Translations under genes and position numbers: made by a program
Shown here: one piece after another, positions 26,653 through 34,476 of the stretch
Layout: the number at the start of each line of letters is the position of its first letter
How positions within the stretch are numbered: position 1 is the first letter of the stretch
The notes under the pieces: generated by a model
What the model was told of the DNA's origin: nothing
Seen by the model: only the letters and a program-made list of their open reading frames with translations
The model's database searches: none
Assembly (NCBI RefSeq): GCF_049340185.1
Contig: NZ_JBMPPC010000002.1
Coordinates: 634,574 to 698,573 of the forward strand
Reading direction: 5' to 3'
DNA from: Undibacterium sp049340185
GTDB taxonomy: Bacteria > Pseudomonadota > Gammaproteobacteria > Burkholderiales > Burkholderiaceae_D
Length of the DNA stretch: 64,000 nt

Positions 26653-26822
26653 ACTTTTTGAATTTTTCTCAACGCATTTGAACCGAGATACGATGCTGCA
26701 TGGATGCTGCACGAACGACATAGCGATATACCGCCACACGAACCCATAGAAAAGAGAGTCTCACTCGTACCAGTACCGCAGCGCTAGTTTTTTGCGTCAA
26801 TCTCGCTTCAAAAATCTCTGCC

Positions 26823-29120
26823 TTACATTTTTTCCAGCTTCGCAATACTCAGATCCAGCAACTTCATTCCCTCGCGGCCAAAATTAATATGCGCCCGGCT
26901 ATTAGTGCCGCTGCCTTCGATATTCACAATCACGCCTTCACCAAACTTCGCGTGCTTCACTGACTCGCCTATGCGCCAGCCAGGCTTGCCCGAAGACGCT
27001 TGTGTACCTTGAAAACTTTGTGCAATACGATTGGCCTGATCGGTCGGATCCTCATCCCATGCCGATTTTTTATTGCCAAACCAGGATGCCTGAATTTTTG
27101 GCGACAACCATTTCAGGGACTCTTCCGGCATCTCATCAAAAAAGCGTGAGCGCAAGTTGTAGCGCGTTTGGCCATGCAGCATGCGTGTTTGCGAGAAGGT
27201 CACATACAAGCGTTTCCGCGCACGCGTGATCGCTACGTACATCAAACGACGCTCTTCCTCTACGCCACTTTCTTCCTTCGCGCTGTTCTCATGCGGGAAT
27301 AAACCTTCTTCTAAACCCGTGATAAATACATTATCGAATTCGAGTCCTTTGGCAGAGTGCACCGTCATCAATTGCATTGCATCCTGCCCGGCTTGCGCCT
27401 GATTATCACCGGCCTCAAGAGAGGCGTGGGACAAGAACGCTGACAGTGGCGACATCACCGTAGCCATCGCGGCATCGGCATCGATAATCTCGACGCCGTT
27501 TGCCAGCGTAATTACATTCGCTGTCGCCTGTGATTGCGGGCCAAGCAACGCTGGCGCATCATGGCCGAAACCTTCTTCCGAAATAAACAAGGTCGCTGCA
27601 CTGACCAGCTGCTCCAGATTTTCGATACGATCTGCGCCTTCTTTTTCGTTCTGATAGTGCGTGATGAGGGTACTGAGATCGAGCACAATTTGTACCATTT
27701 CCGGCAAAGGCAGGCGCTGTGTTTCAAAGCGCGCTGACTCAATCATTTTCACAAAATTACCCAGTGAAGTGCCCGCCTTACCTGCGACATAGGGCACGGC
27801 GGCATAGAGCGAAATTCCATACTGTTTAGCCGCATCCTGCAATTGTTCCAGTGAGCGGGCACCGATGCCACGGGCGGGAAAATTCACGACGCGCAAAAAC
27901 GCAGAATCATTATGAGGGTTGTCCATCAACTGCAAATAAGCAATCGCATGCTTGATCTCGGCGCGCTCAAAAAAACGCTGACCACCATAGACACGGTAAG
28001 GCAAACCTGCACTGAACAGAGCATGCTCGATCACACGTGACTGAGCATTAGAGCGGTACAGAATCGCGATTTCGCTACGCATCGCACCGTCACGTATCAG
28101 ATTTTTTGCCTCTTCAATGATCCACTGTGCTTCCTGAATATCGCTGCTCGCTTCAAAGATCCGCACAGGCTCACCATGTCCGGCATCGGTACGGAGGTTC
28201 TTACCGAGACGCTTGCTATTGTTGGCGATCAGGGTATTTGCCGTATCCAGAATATGACCATGCGAGCGATAATTCTGCTCAAGCTTAATCAGATTCTGCA
28301 CTTTAAATTCTTGCTCAAACGCCGACATATTGCCGACATTCGCTCCGCGAAATGCATAGATACTCTGATCATCGTCACCCACGGCGAAGACCGCACTAGC
28401 ATTGACTGTGCCCTGACCGGACATCAGCTTCAGCCATTTATATTGCAGGTCATTGGTGTCCTGAAACTCATCAACCAGAATATGGCGGAAGCGCGCCTGA
28501 TAATGTTCGCGCAAGGGCTGGTTGCGGCTCAGCAGCTCAAACGTGCGCAACAACAATTCGGCAAAATCCACAACACCCTCGCGCTGGCATTGCGCGTCAT
28601 ATAGGGAATACAGCTCAACCATGCGACGATTGAAATCATCATAGGCGTCGACCTCATGCGCGCGCAGCCCCTGATCCTTCGCACTATTGATGAAGTACAT
28701 CAAAGTGCGCGGCGGGAATTTTTCGTCATCGACATTATTCGCTTTGAGCAAGCGCTTGATGAACGAAAGCTGATCTGAGGAATCGAGGATCTGAAACGTC
28801 TGCGGCAAACCTGCATCGCGATAATGCGCACGCAACAAACGGTTGCACAGCCCATGAAAGGTACCGATCCACAAACCGCGCGTATTGATCGGCATCATGG
28901 ACGACAGGCGCGTCAACATTTCTTTCGCGGCTTTATTCGTGAATGTCACAGCCAGAATGCCATGCGGCGACACTTGACCAGTCTGGATCAGCCAGGCAAT
29001 ACGCGTCGTCAAGACACGGGTTTTACCGGAACCGGCGCCGGCCAGAATCAGGGCGGACTGAGAGGGTAAGGTGACAGCGGCGAGCTGCTCTGGATTCAAA
29101 TTATGGAGGAGATTTTGCAT
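26823..29120 (-). CDS. uvrD: UvrD/PcrA-type superfamily 1 DNA helicase
   Basis: A 765-residue 3'-5' helicase acting in nucleotide excision and mismatch repair. It shows the Q motif and Walker A (LNPEQLAAV, LAGAGSGKTRVL), TNKAAKEM, motif II LVDEFQDTN, motif III GDDDQSIYAFRGA, motif IV region LEQNYRS, motif V TVHSAKGLEFDNVF and motif VI EERRLMYVAITRARKRL. The C-terminal ~50 residues carry the Tudor-like KHAKFGEGVIVNIEG used by UvrD/PcrA to bind RNA polymerase. Rep is excluded by that tail. It is monocistronic. Confidence 0.93.
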   Translation of the reverse strand: MQNLLHNLNPEQLAAVTLPSQSALILAGAGSGKTRVLTTRIAWLIQTGQVSPHGILAVTFTNKAAKEMLTRLSSMMPINTRGLWIGTFHGLCNRLLRAHYRDAGLPQTFQILDSSDQLSFIKRLLKANNVDDEKFPPRTLMYFINSAKDQGLRAHEVDAYDDFNRRMVELYSLYDAQCQREGVVDFAELLLRTFELLSRNQPLREHYQARFRHILVDEFQDTNDLQYKWLKLMSGQGTVNASAVFAVGDDDQSIYAFRGANVGNMSAFEQEFKVQNLIKLEQNYRSHGHILDTANTLIANNSKRLGKNLRTDAGHGEPVRIFEASSDIQEAQWIIEEAKNLIRDGAMRSEIAILYRSNAQSRVIEHALFSAGLPYRVYGGQRFFERAEIKHAIAYLQLMDNPHNDSAFLRVVNFPARGIGARSLEQLQDAAKQYGISLYAAVPYVAGKAGTSLGNFVKMIESARFETQRLPLPEMVQIVLDLSTLITHYQNEKEGADRIENLEQLVSAATLFISEEGFGHDAPALLGPQSQATANVITLANGVEIIDADAAMATVMSPLSAFLSHASLEAGDNQAQAGQDAMQLMTVHSAKGLEFDNVFITGLEEGLFPHENSAKEESGVEEERRLMYVAITRARKRLYVTFSQTRMLHGQTRYNLRSRFFDEMPEESLKWLSPKIQASWFGNKKSAWDEDPTDQANRIAQSFQGTQASSGKPGWRIGESVKHAKFGEGVIVNIEGSGTNSRAHINFGREGMKLLDLSIAKLEKM

Positions 29121-29268
29121 CCCACGATTATACGGGAGTGCAGCGTCTGATTCCTTTTCTAAATCACGACTACACCATCACAGATGAACATCAGATTCAG
29201 TACAAAGGAGAGTGCTCAGTCCTCGTTATAGCGTCAATTGTAAATAACGGCGAAGCTGCACAATAGCG

Positions 29269-29351
29269 ATACTCCCCTACTTTTTTAAAAAAACTATGTT
29301 TTTCCGCCAGATTCTATTAGTGTATAAAAATATACTATTGGGGAGTATATT
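29269..29351. repeat. AT-rich palindromic repeat, family 2, copy D
   Basis: Bounded by ATACTCCCC (29269-29277) and GGGGAGTAT (about 29340-29348), inverted with respect to each other. Its reverse complement aligns with copies at 43530 and 56776 (shared AGTATATTTTTA, then GCGGAA, then GGGGAGTAT). It lies just after thiE. Confidence 0.75.
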
Positions 29352-29354
29352 ATT

Positions 29355-29975
29355 TCATTCTGAAAACAAGCGAACAAACTGTTGCGCCGCTAGACGTGGA
29401 TTATCCGCCAGATAAATGCTGCTAATGACTGCCACCATATCCGCTCCAGCCTTGACCAAGGGACGCGCATACTCGACAGTCATGCCGCCGATCACAACAT
29501 TGGGCAAATCGATCTGCACTTTGGCGTGATGAATGATGTCGTGCGGTGTAGTGACCGCATATTTCTTTACCCTTGATGGATAAAATCCGCCAAACGCAAC
29601 ATAGCTCGCCCCCTCTTGCTGCGCGCACTGTGCCAGACTCAGATCGCCGTAACAAGAAGCACCGACTATCATGTCCTCACCCAGAGCAGCACGAATCTCG
29701 GCAACCGACGCGTCAGTGCCGCCGACATGAATACCATCTGCGCCCAAGGCCACGCATAAATCCACATGATCGTTGATAATCAACGGCTTATCATGGACGC
29801 GGCACAGATCGAGCAAGGCACGCGCTTGCTGTCTGCGCAAACTAGAACTGGCAGTTTTATGCCGGTATTGCACGATATTCGCGCCGCCAAATAAAGCCTG
29901 TTCCGTCACATCGAGCAAACGATCCGTATCATCCCAATCGGGCGTCACAATATATAAACCAGCCAAGGCACGCAT
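29355..29975 (-). CDS. thiE: Thiamine-phosphate synthase
   Basis: Joins HMP diphosphate and the thiazole phosphate to give thiamine monophosphate. The 206-residue TIM barrel shows GGANIVQYRHK, LIINDHVDLCVALGADGIHVG, VGASCYG and YVAFGGFYPSRVKK near residue 130. The usual HLGQ-D segment here reads HVGGTDAS, a tolerated variant. It is the last gene of the thi operon but is separated from thiD by 197 bases that contain a 10-bp tandem array, so its expression may be tuned apart from the rest. A GAGAG ribosome site precedes ATG 29975. Confidence 0.93.
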   Translation of the reverse strand: MRALAGLYIVTPDWDDTDRLLDVTEQALFGGANIVQYRHKTASSSLRRQQARALLDLCRVHDKPLIINDHVDLCVALGADGIHVGGTDASVAEIRAALGEDMIVGASCYGDLSLAQCAQQEGASYVAFGGFYPSRVKKYAVTTPHDIIHHAKVQIDLPNVVIGGMTVEYARPLVKAGADMVAVISSIYLADNPRLAAQQFVRLFSE

Positions 29976-30010
29976 TATGTTTTCTCTCAGAATTGGTGTT
30001 GAAGGGTGTT

Positions 30011-30100
30011 GAATCGTTTTGAATCGTTTTGAATCGTTTTGAATCGTTTTGAATCGTTTTGAATCGTTTTGAATCGTTTTGAATCGTTTTGAATCGTTTT
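30011..30100. repeat. Nine perfect tandem copies of a 10-bp unit in the thiD-thiE gap
   Basis: The unit GAATCGTTTT is repeated nine times without change, flanked by decayed units at 29991-30010 (with GTGTT ends) and by GAATCC at 30101. On the coding (minus) strand the unit is AAAACGATTC, so an A4 tract recurs every 10 bp, in phase with the helix, which should bend the DNA. The array ends 35 bases before the thiE start and is noncoding. Confidence 0.97.
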
Positions 30101-30172
30101 GAATCCAGATTTTTTATTTGAGCGGCGATGAGAAGAGCGGCAAGTACACTGCATTCTCACAGCCCTTATCCC

Positions 30173-31048
30173 TCACGACCCAAGAAATAAGTTCGTCGCA
30201 ACCCTTTGCGGTATCTGCTGCCCTGTCGCGATGGCATAGGCATTCTCCAAACTGCGTTGAGTAAATTCCTGAGCGCGCTGCAAACTTTCAGACATCGTCT
30301 TGCCAGAGGCAAGCTGCCCCGCAATCGCCGCCGCCAGCGTGCAGCCGCTGCCGTGAAATTCACCAGCCAATTTCGGCCATTGCCACTCATGCAAAGATTG
30401 CCGCGTGAACCAGCTATTACGGACATAACCCGCATCCGGCTCGCCATCCGCATGTCCGCCTTTAATCAACACATCCGTACAACGATGCTGGAGCAAGGCC
30501 TGCGCCCAGCGATGGCGATCTTGCAGGCCATGATTAGCTTGACGAGCTTGATTTTCCAACTGATTCCGTTGGCTCCCATTTTCCGGAGATAGCCGCTGCG
30601 CCTCGGGCAGGTTCGGCGTGATCAGCGTCGCGAGTGTTAATAAAGAATGCAGCGATGCCACCGCGTCATCACGCCCCAGCGCATCACCGTGGCCGCTGCC
30701 CAGCACGGTATCAAGCACCACGGGCATTGCCGGATTGATTGACAGAGATTGCTGCACACAACGCGCAATCGCCTCCGCATTGTCGCGGCTCCCGACAATA
30801 CCGATTTTAATTGCGGCGATTGCCATCTTGCTCATCAGCGCTTCTGCCTGCCGGACAATCAGTCCAGCATCAACCGGATGTACTGCGTAGACGCGATCAT
30901 TGTCTTGCACCGTCAGCGCCGTAATGACCACCAGAGGATGAGCGCCCTGTCCGGCGATTGCCTCAATATCAGCCTGAATCCCGGCCCCACCGCTAGGGTC
31001 GTGACCGGCAAATACCAGCACACAAGGACGCTGCGCTACCAGACTCAT
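30173..31048 (-). CDS. thiD: Hydroxymethylpyrimidine / phosphomethylpyrimidine kinase
   Basis: Phosphorylates HMP twice to HMP diphosphate, the pyrimidine half of thiamine. The 291-residue ribokinase-fold protein shows FAGHDPSGGAGIQADIE at residue 14, VITALTVQDN, VVLDTVLGSGHG and the nucleotide-binding GEFHGSGCTLAAAIAG. It is slightly longer than usual because of a polar insert (ENGSQRNQLENQARQANHG) near residue 155. Its ATG shares one base with the thiG stop (TGATG), implying translational coupling. Confidence 0.95.
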   Translation of the reverse strand: MSLVAQRPCVLVFAGHDPSGGAGIQADIEAIAGQGAHPLVVITALTVQDNDRVYAVHPVDAGLIVRQAEALMSKMAIAAIKIGIVGSRDNAEAIARCVQQSLSINPAMPVVLDTVLGSGHGDALGRDDAVASLHSLLTLATLITPNLPEAQRLSPENGSQRNQLENQARQANHGLQDRHRWAQALLQHRCTDVLIKGGHADGEPDAGYVRNSWFTRQSLHEWQWPKLAGEFHGSGCTLAAAIAGQLASGKTMSESLQRAQEFTQRSLENAYAIATGQQIPQRVATNLFLGS

Positions 31049-31839
31049 CAGGTGATCCGTCCTGCCATCGGGGATGAAGGTGAAGCAGCGAATTTACGAG
31101 CGATACGTCCGGCTAAAAAAGCTTCGCGACCAGCCTCTACTGCCAGACCCATCGCTCTCGCCATGCGCAGCGGATCATGCGCACCGGCGATAGCGGTATT
31201 CATCAGCACACCGTCGCAACCAAGCTCCATCGCAATCGCCGCATCGGACGCTGTACCGACCCCGGCATCAACCAGTACCGGCACTGTCGATTGCTCGATA
31301 ATCAGCGACAGATTCCAAGGGTTCAGTATGCCCATGCCAGAACCGATCAGTGAGGCCAGCGGCATGATCGCGACGCAACCGATGTCTTCCAGCATGCGTG
31401 CCTGAATCGGATCGTCGCTGCAATACACCATGACATCAAAACCGTCGTTCACCAACGTTTTCGCTGCCTTTAAGGTTTCTGGCATATTCGGAAATAAGGT
31501 CTTCTCATCGCCCAGCACTTCCAGTTTACAGAGCTGATGTCCGCCCAATAATTCACGTCCCAGTTGCAGCGTGTAGACCGCATCTTCAGCGTTATAGCAT
31601 CCCGCAGAATTCGGCAGAATGGTGTATAGGCTTGGCGGTACTGCATCCAGCAAACTCGGCGCATGAGGATCCTGTCCAATGTTCACCCGGCGAATGGCAA
31701 CTGTAATAATCTCGGCACCACTGGCCTCGGTAGCCAGACGCGTCTGCTCGAGATCCTTGTATTTACCGCTGCCAACCAGCAATCGCGAGCGATAGGTTTT
31801 ACCCGCGATAGTCAGGCCGGAGATATTTTCTGTTTGCAT
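31048..31839 (-). CDS. thiG: Thiazole synthase
   Basis: Forms the thiazole phosphate from deoxyxylulose 5-phosphate, dehydroglycine and the sulfur on ThiS. The 263-residue TIM barrel contains LEVLGDEKTLFPN with the Schiff-base lysine candidate, VMVYCSDDPIQARMLEDIGC, MPLASLIGSGMGI and VDAGVGTASDAAIAMELGCDG. ATG 31839 follows AAGGA at 5 bases; an upstream ATG at 31908 would put its start close to the thiS stop without a ribosome site. It overlaps thiD by one base. Confidence 0.96.
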   Translation of the reverse strand: MQTENISGLTIAGKTYRSRLLVGSGKYKDLEQTRLATEASGAEIITVAIRRVNIGQDPHAPSLLDAVPPSLYTILPNSAGCYNAEDAVYTLQLGRELLGGHQLCKLEVLGDEKTLFPNMPETLKAAKTLVNDGFDVMVYCSDDPIQARMLEDIGCVAIMPLASLIGSGMGILNPWNLSLIIEQSTVPVLVDAGVGTASDAAIAMELGCDGVLMNTAIAGAHDPLRMARAMGLAVEAGREAFLAGRIARKFAASPSSPMAGRIT

Positions 31840-31917
31840 AAAAATCCTTTTATGTAAGGTGCGCCATGCGCACCAATGCAGGTGAATACGATGGTACGCA
31901 AGACGCACCCTACTGCT

Positions 31918-32121
31918 TCATCCGCCACCGATCGCGCGTACGACATCGACCCGGTCTTGCGCCTGCAAGCAATAGTCAATCCATTGGGCGCGCGCGATAA
32001 TCTGGCGATTTACAGCAACGGCAATTGTCTGCCCCGACAAGTTCAGTGTAGCGATCAGCTCAGCCAGGCTTCTCTCCTGACCTAGCTGATAATTCTCACC
32101 ATTCAATATGATCTCAGTCAT
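31918..32121 (-). CDS. thiS: Sulfur carrier protein ThiS
   Basis: A 67-residue ubiquitin-like protein whose C-terminal Gly-Gly is converted to a thiocarboxylate that donates sulfur to ThiG. It starts MTEIILNGENYQL and ends VVRAIGGG, giving the required diglycine end. It lies 9 bases after thiC and before thiG, the usual place. The activating enzyme ThiF is not in the window. Confidence 0.93.
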   Translation of the reverse strand: MTEIILNGENYQLGQERSLAELIATLNLSGQTIAVAVNRQIIARAQWIDYCLQAQDRVDVVRAIGGG

Positions 32122-32130
32122 GACAATGGC

Positions 32131-34044
32131 TTATTGCTTGCGATAGATCTCGGCACCGGATTTAACAAACTCAATCGCCTTCACCTCCATGCCTTGCTTT
32201 AATGCCTGTATTTCACTGATCCCCTGATTCGCTGCATAGTCGCGCACCTCTTGCGTGATTTTCATCGAACAAAAATGTGGTCCGCACATCGAACAGAAAT
32301 GGGCGACTTTTGCCGAATCTTTTGGCAAAGTCTCATCATGAAATTCACGCGCCTTATCCGGATCAAGACCGATATTGAATTGGTCTTCCCAACGGAATTC
32401 AAAACGCGCTTTCGACAAGGCGTTGTCACGGATTTGCGCACCAGGATGTCCCTTCGCCAGATCGGCCGCATGCGCGGCAATTTTGTACGTAATGATGCCG
32501 TCTTTGACGTCGACTTTATTCGGCAAACCCAGATGTTCTTTCGGTGTGACGTAACATAGCATCGCGGTGCCATACCAGCCAATTTGCGCAGCACCGATGC
32601 CAGAGGTAATGTGGTCGTAACCTGGAGCGATATCGGTCGTCAGTGGTCCGAGTGTATAGAACGGTGCTTCATGGCATTGCTCCAGTTGCAGATCCATGTT
32701 TTCCTTGATCAGGTGCATAGGTACGTGACCCGGACCTTCGATCATGACCTGCACATCATGTTTCCAGGCGATTTGCGTGAGTTCGCCAAGTGTTTTTAAT
32801 TCACCTAATTGCGCCTCGTCATTGGCGTCGTAAATCGATCCGGGACGCAAGCCGTCGCCGAGACTAAACGAGACATCATAGGCTTTCATGATCTCGCAGA
32901 TATCTTCAAAATGCTCGTACAAAAAACTTTCTTTATGATGTGCGAGACACCATTTCGCCATGATGGAACCACCGCGTGACACGATGCCTGTCATACGTTT
33001 TGCCGTCATCGGGACATATTGCAAACGCACGCCTGCATGGATAGTGAAATAATCGACACCCTGCTCCGCCTGCTCGATCAGCGTATCGCGGAAAATCTCC
33101 CAGGTCAGGTCTTCGGCCTTGCCGTTGACTTTTTCCAGCGCCTGATAAATGGGCACAGTACCAATCGGCACAGGCGAATTGCGGATGATCCACTCGCGCG
33201 TTTCATGTATGTGTTTTCCCGTCGACAGATCCATGACGTTATCGCCACCCCAGCGAATTGCCCAGGTCATTTTTTCGACTTCTTCGCCGATGCTGGATGT
33301 CACGGCAGAGTTGCCGATGTTGGCATTAATTTTGACCAGAAAGTTACGGCCGATAATCATCGGCTCAACCTCAGGATGATTGATATTGGCAGGAATAATC
33401 GCACGGCCACGAGCAATCTCTGAGCGTACGAATTCTGCGGTAATGTCGTCGGGAATCGATGCACCAAAAGATTGACCCGGATGCTGACGTCCCATCAGAT
33501 CAGCCAGCTTGTTGCCCATCGGTCCGGAGGCTTTCAGCTTGGCCAGATACTCTTGACGTTGCAGGTTTTCGCGGATCGCGATGTACTCCATCTCAGGCGT
33601 GATAATGCCCTGTCTTGCGTAATGCATCTGGCTGACATTTTTACCGGACAGAGCGCGCCGCGGCTTGCGTTTAAGATTAAAACGCAGCTCCGCCAGCTTG
33701 GGATCATTCAATCTTTCGATACCGTACTCTGACGATGGTCCAGATAACTCTTCAGTGTCATTACGCTCAGCGATCCAAGCGCCGCGGACCGATGCCAAGC
33801 CTGAACGAATATCAATATTGACAGCAGGATCGGTGTAAGGACCAGAGGTGTCGTAGACATAAATCGGGGGATTTTTTTCCGAGCCGAACATGGCCGGCGT
33901 ATCGGATTGACTGATTTCACGCATCGGTACACGGATGTCGGGGCGACTTCCCTGGATGTAAATTTTGCGTGAGTTAGGCAAAGGCTGTATTGCAGCCTGG
34001 TCGACTGTCGCGGTAGCGGACAGAAATTGTGGATTGGCGTTCAT
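32131..34044 (-). CDS. thiC: Phosphomethylpyrimidine synthase
   Basis: Radical SAM enzyme rearranging aminoimidazole ribotide to HMP phosphate. The 637-residue protein has the C-terminal CSMCGPHFC cluster motif for the [4Fe-4S] centre, plus MQLEQCHEAPFYTLGPL-type core sequences (seen as DLQLEQCHEAPFYTLGPL) and ARQGIITPEMEYIAIRE. ATG 34044 follows GGGAG closely. The frame is open to 34173, but that region is the TPP riboswitch and so is leader, not protein. First gene of the thiC-S-G-D-E operon. Confidence 0.97.
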   Translation of the reverse strand: MNANPQFLSATATVDQAAIQPLPNSRKIYIQGSRPDIRVPMREISQSDTPAMFGSEKNPPIYVYDTSGPYTDPAVNIDIRSGLASVRGAWIAERNDTEELSGPSSEYGIERLNDPKLAELRFNLKRKPRRALSGKNVSQMHYARQGIITPEMEYIAIRENLQRQEYLAKLKASGPMGNKLADLMGRQHPGQSFGASIPDDITAEFVRSEIARGRAIIPANINHPEVEPMIIGRNFLVKINANIGNSAVTSSIGEEVEKMTWAIRWGGDNVMDLSTGKHIHETREWIIRNSPVPIGTVPIYQALEKVNGKAEDLTWEIFRDTLIEQAEQGVDYFTIHAGVRLQYVPMTAKRMTGIVSRGGSIMAKWCLAHHKESFLYEHFEDICEIMKAYDVSFSLGDGLRPGSIYDANDEAQLGELKTLGELTQIAWKHDVQVMIEGPGHVPMHLIKENMDLQLEQCHEAPFYTLGPLTTDIAPGYDHITSGIGAAQIGWYGTAMLCYVTPKEHLGLPNKVDVKDGIITYKIAAHAADLAKGHPGAQIRDNALSKARFEFRWEDQFNIGLDPDKAREFHDETLPKDSAKVAHFCSMCGPHFCSMKITQEVRDYAANQGISEIQALKQGMEVKAIEFVKSGAEIYRKQ

Positions 34045-34123
34045 TTTGCTCCCATTAACGTGCACATTATTGATGGCAGCTTGGGAGGCTTGAGGTACGC
34101 GCACGGGTGTTGCGGTACGATTT

Positions 34124-34206
34124 TGCTTCCCTTCGCTGGCATTATCCAGATCAGGTTCGAGGGTATTTCTCACCCGACAGCGGCTATTGCTGTCAGGACC
34201 CCTAGC
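34124..34206 (-). ncRNA. TPP riboswitch (THI element)
   Basis: On the minus strand the leader reads AGGGGTCCTGACAGC, then GGGTGAGAAATACCC, then GAACCTGATCTGGATAATG and CCAGCGAAGGGAAGC, matching the conserved TPP aptamer (CTGAGA-like segment, ACCTGATC, GCGAAGGGA). It lies 80 bases before thiC. In the family, TPP binding represses the downstream genes. Confidence 0.97.
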
Positions 34207-34300
34207 AGTTCTTACTTACGTTCTTACTTCATCGATCGCTTATTACAATCAGTTTTGCAATCACTACATTCTTTATGTGAGACATTCATCCATGGCCAAA

Positions 34301-34333
34301 AGCGGATGCAGAGCGGATGCAGAGCGGATGCAG
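34301..34333. repeat. Three tandem copies of an 11-bp unit upstream of the thi riboswitch
   Basis: AGCGGATGCAG occurs three times in a row without change, about 95 bases upstream of the riboswitch in the direction of transcription. Noncoding. It could be a chance expansion or a set of protein-binding sites. Confidence 0.9.
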
Positions 34334-34476
34334 CATTGGCTATATTGAGCTAGTCTGGATCATTCCTTACTTCTGACCAGCTACTAATAAGTTCACAATG
34401 GGCTGCATTATATAGCGTGTTCGCTTTAAAAGTCCGCATGTTTTTGATGCAGCTTATTGAGCGGCCTTTTAATGAC

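Larger units (their letters stand above)
26319..26822. other. Repeat-rich gap between antiporter and UvrD helicase genes
   Basis: A 504-base stretch without a credible gene (a 62-codon minus frame at 26430-26618 has no family features). It holds a segment with terminal inverted repeats (26411-26577) and, 7 bases away, family 1 palindromic copy C (26585-26652). Confidence 0.6.
34045..34476. other. Leader and promoter region of the thi operon
   Basis: Apart from the TPP riboswitch, this gap contains three perfect direct repeats upstream of the aptamer (34301-34333) and AT-rich sequence that should hold the thiC promoter. The right part ends at the diguanylate cyclase gene; no gene is seen. Confidence 0.6.

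Noticed and set aside
30011..30100. CRISPR-like array
   Set aside because: The repeat unit is 10 bp with no spacers, and no cas gene is in the window; it is a simple tandem repeat.
30749..31405. Open frame of 218 codons on the plus strand
   Set aside because: Antisense across thiD and thiG; low-complexity composition (Pro/Ser/Ala) and no family.
34045..34173. 43-codon N-terminal extension of thiC
   Set aside because: It reads through the TPP riboswitch and its conserved RNA core; the ribosome site and family N-terminus support ATG 34044.
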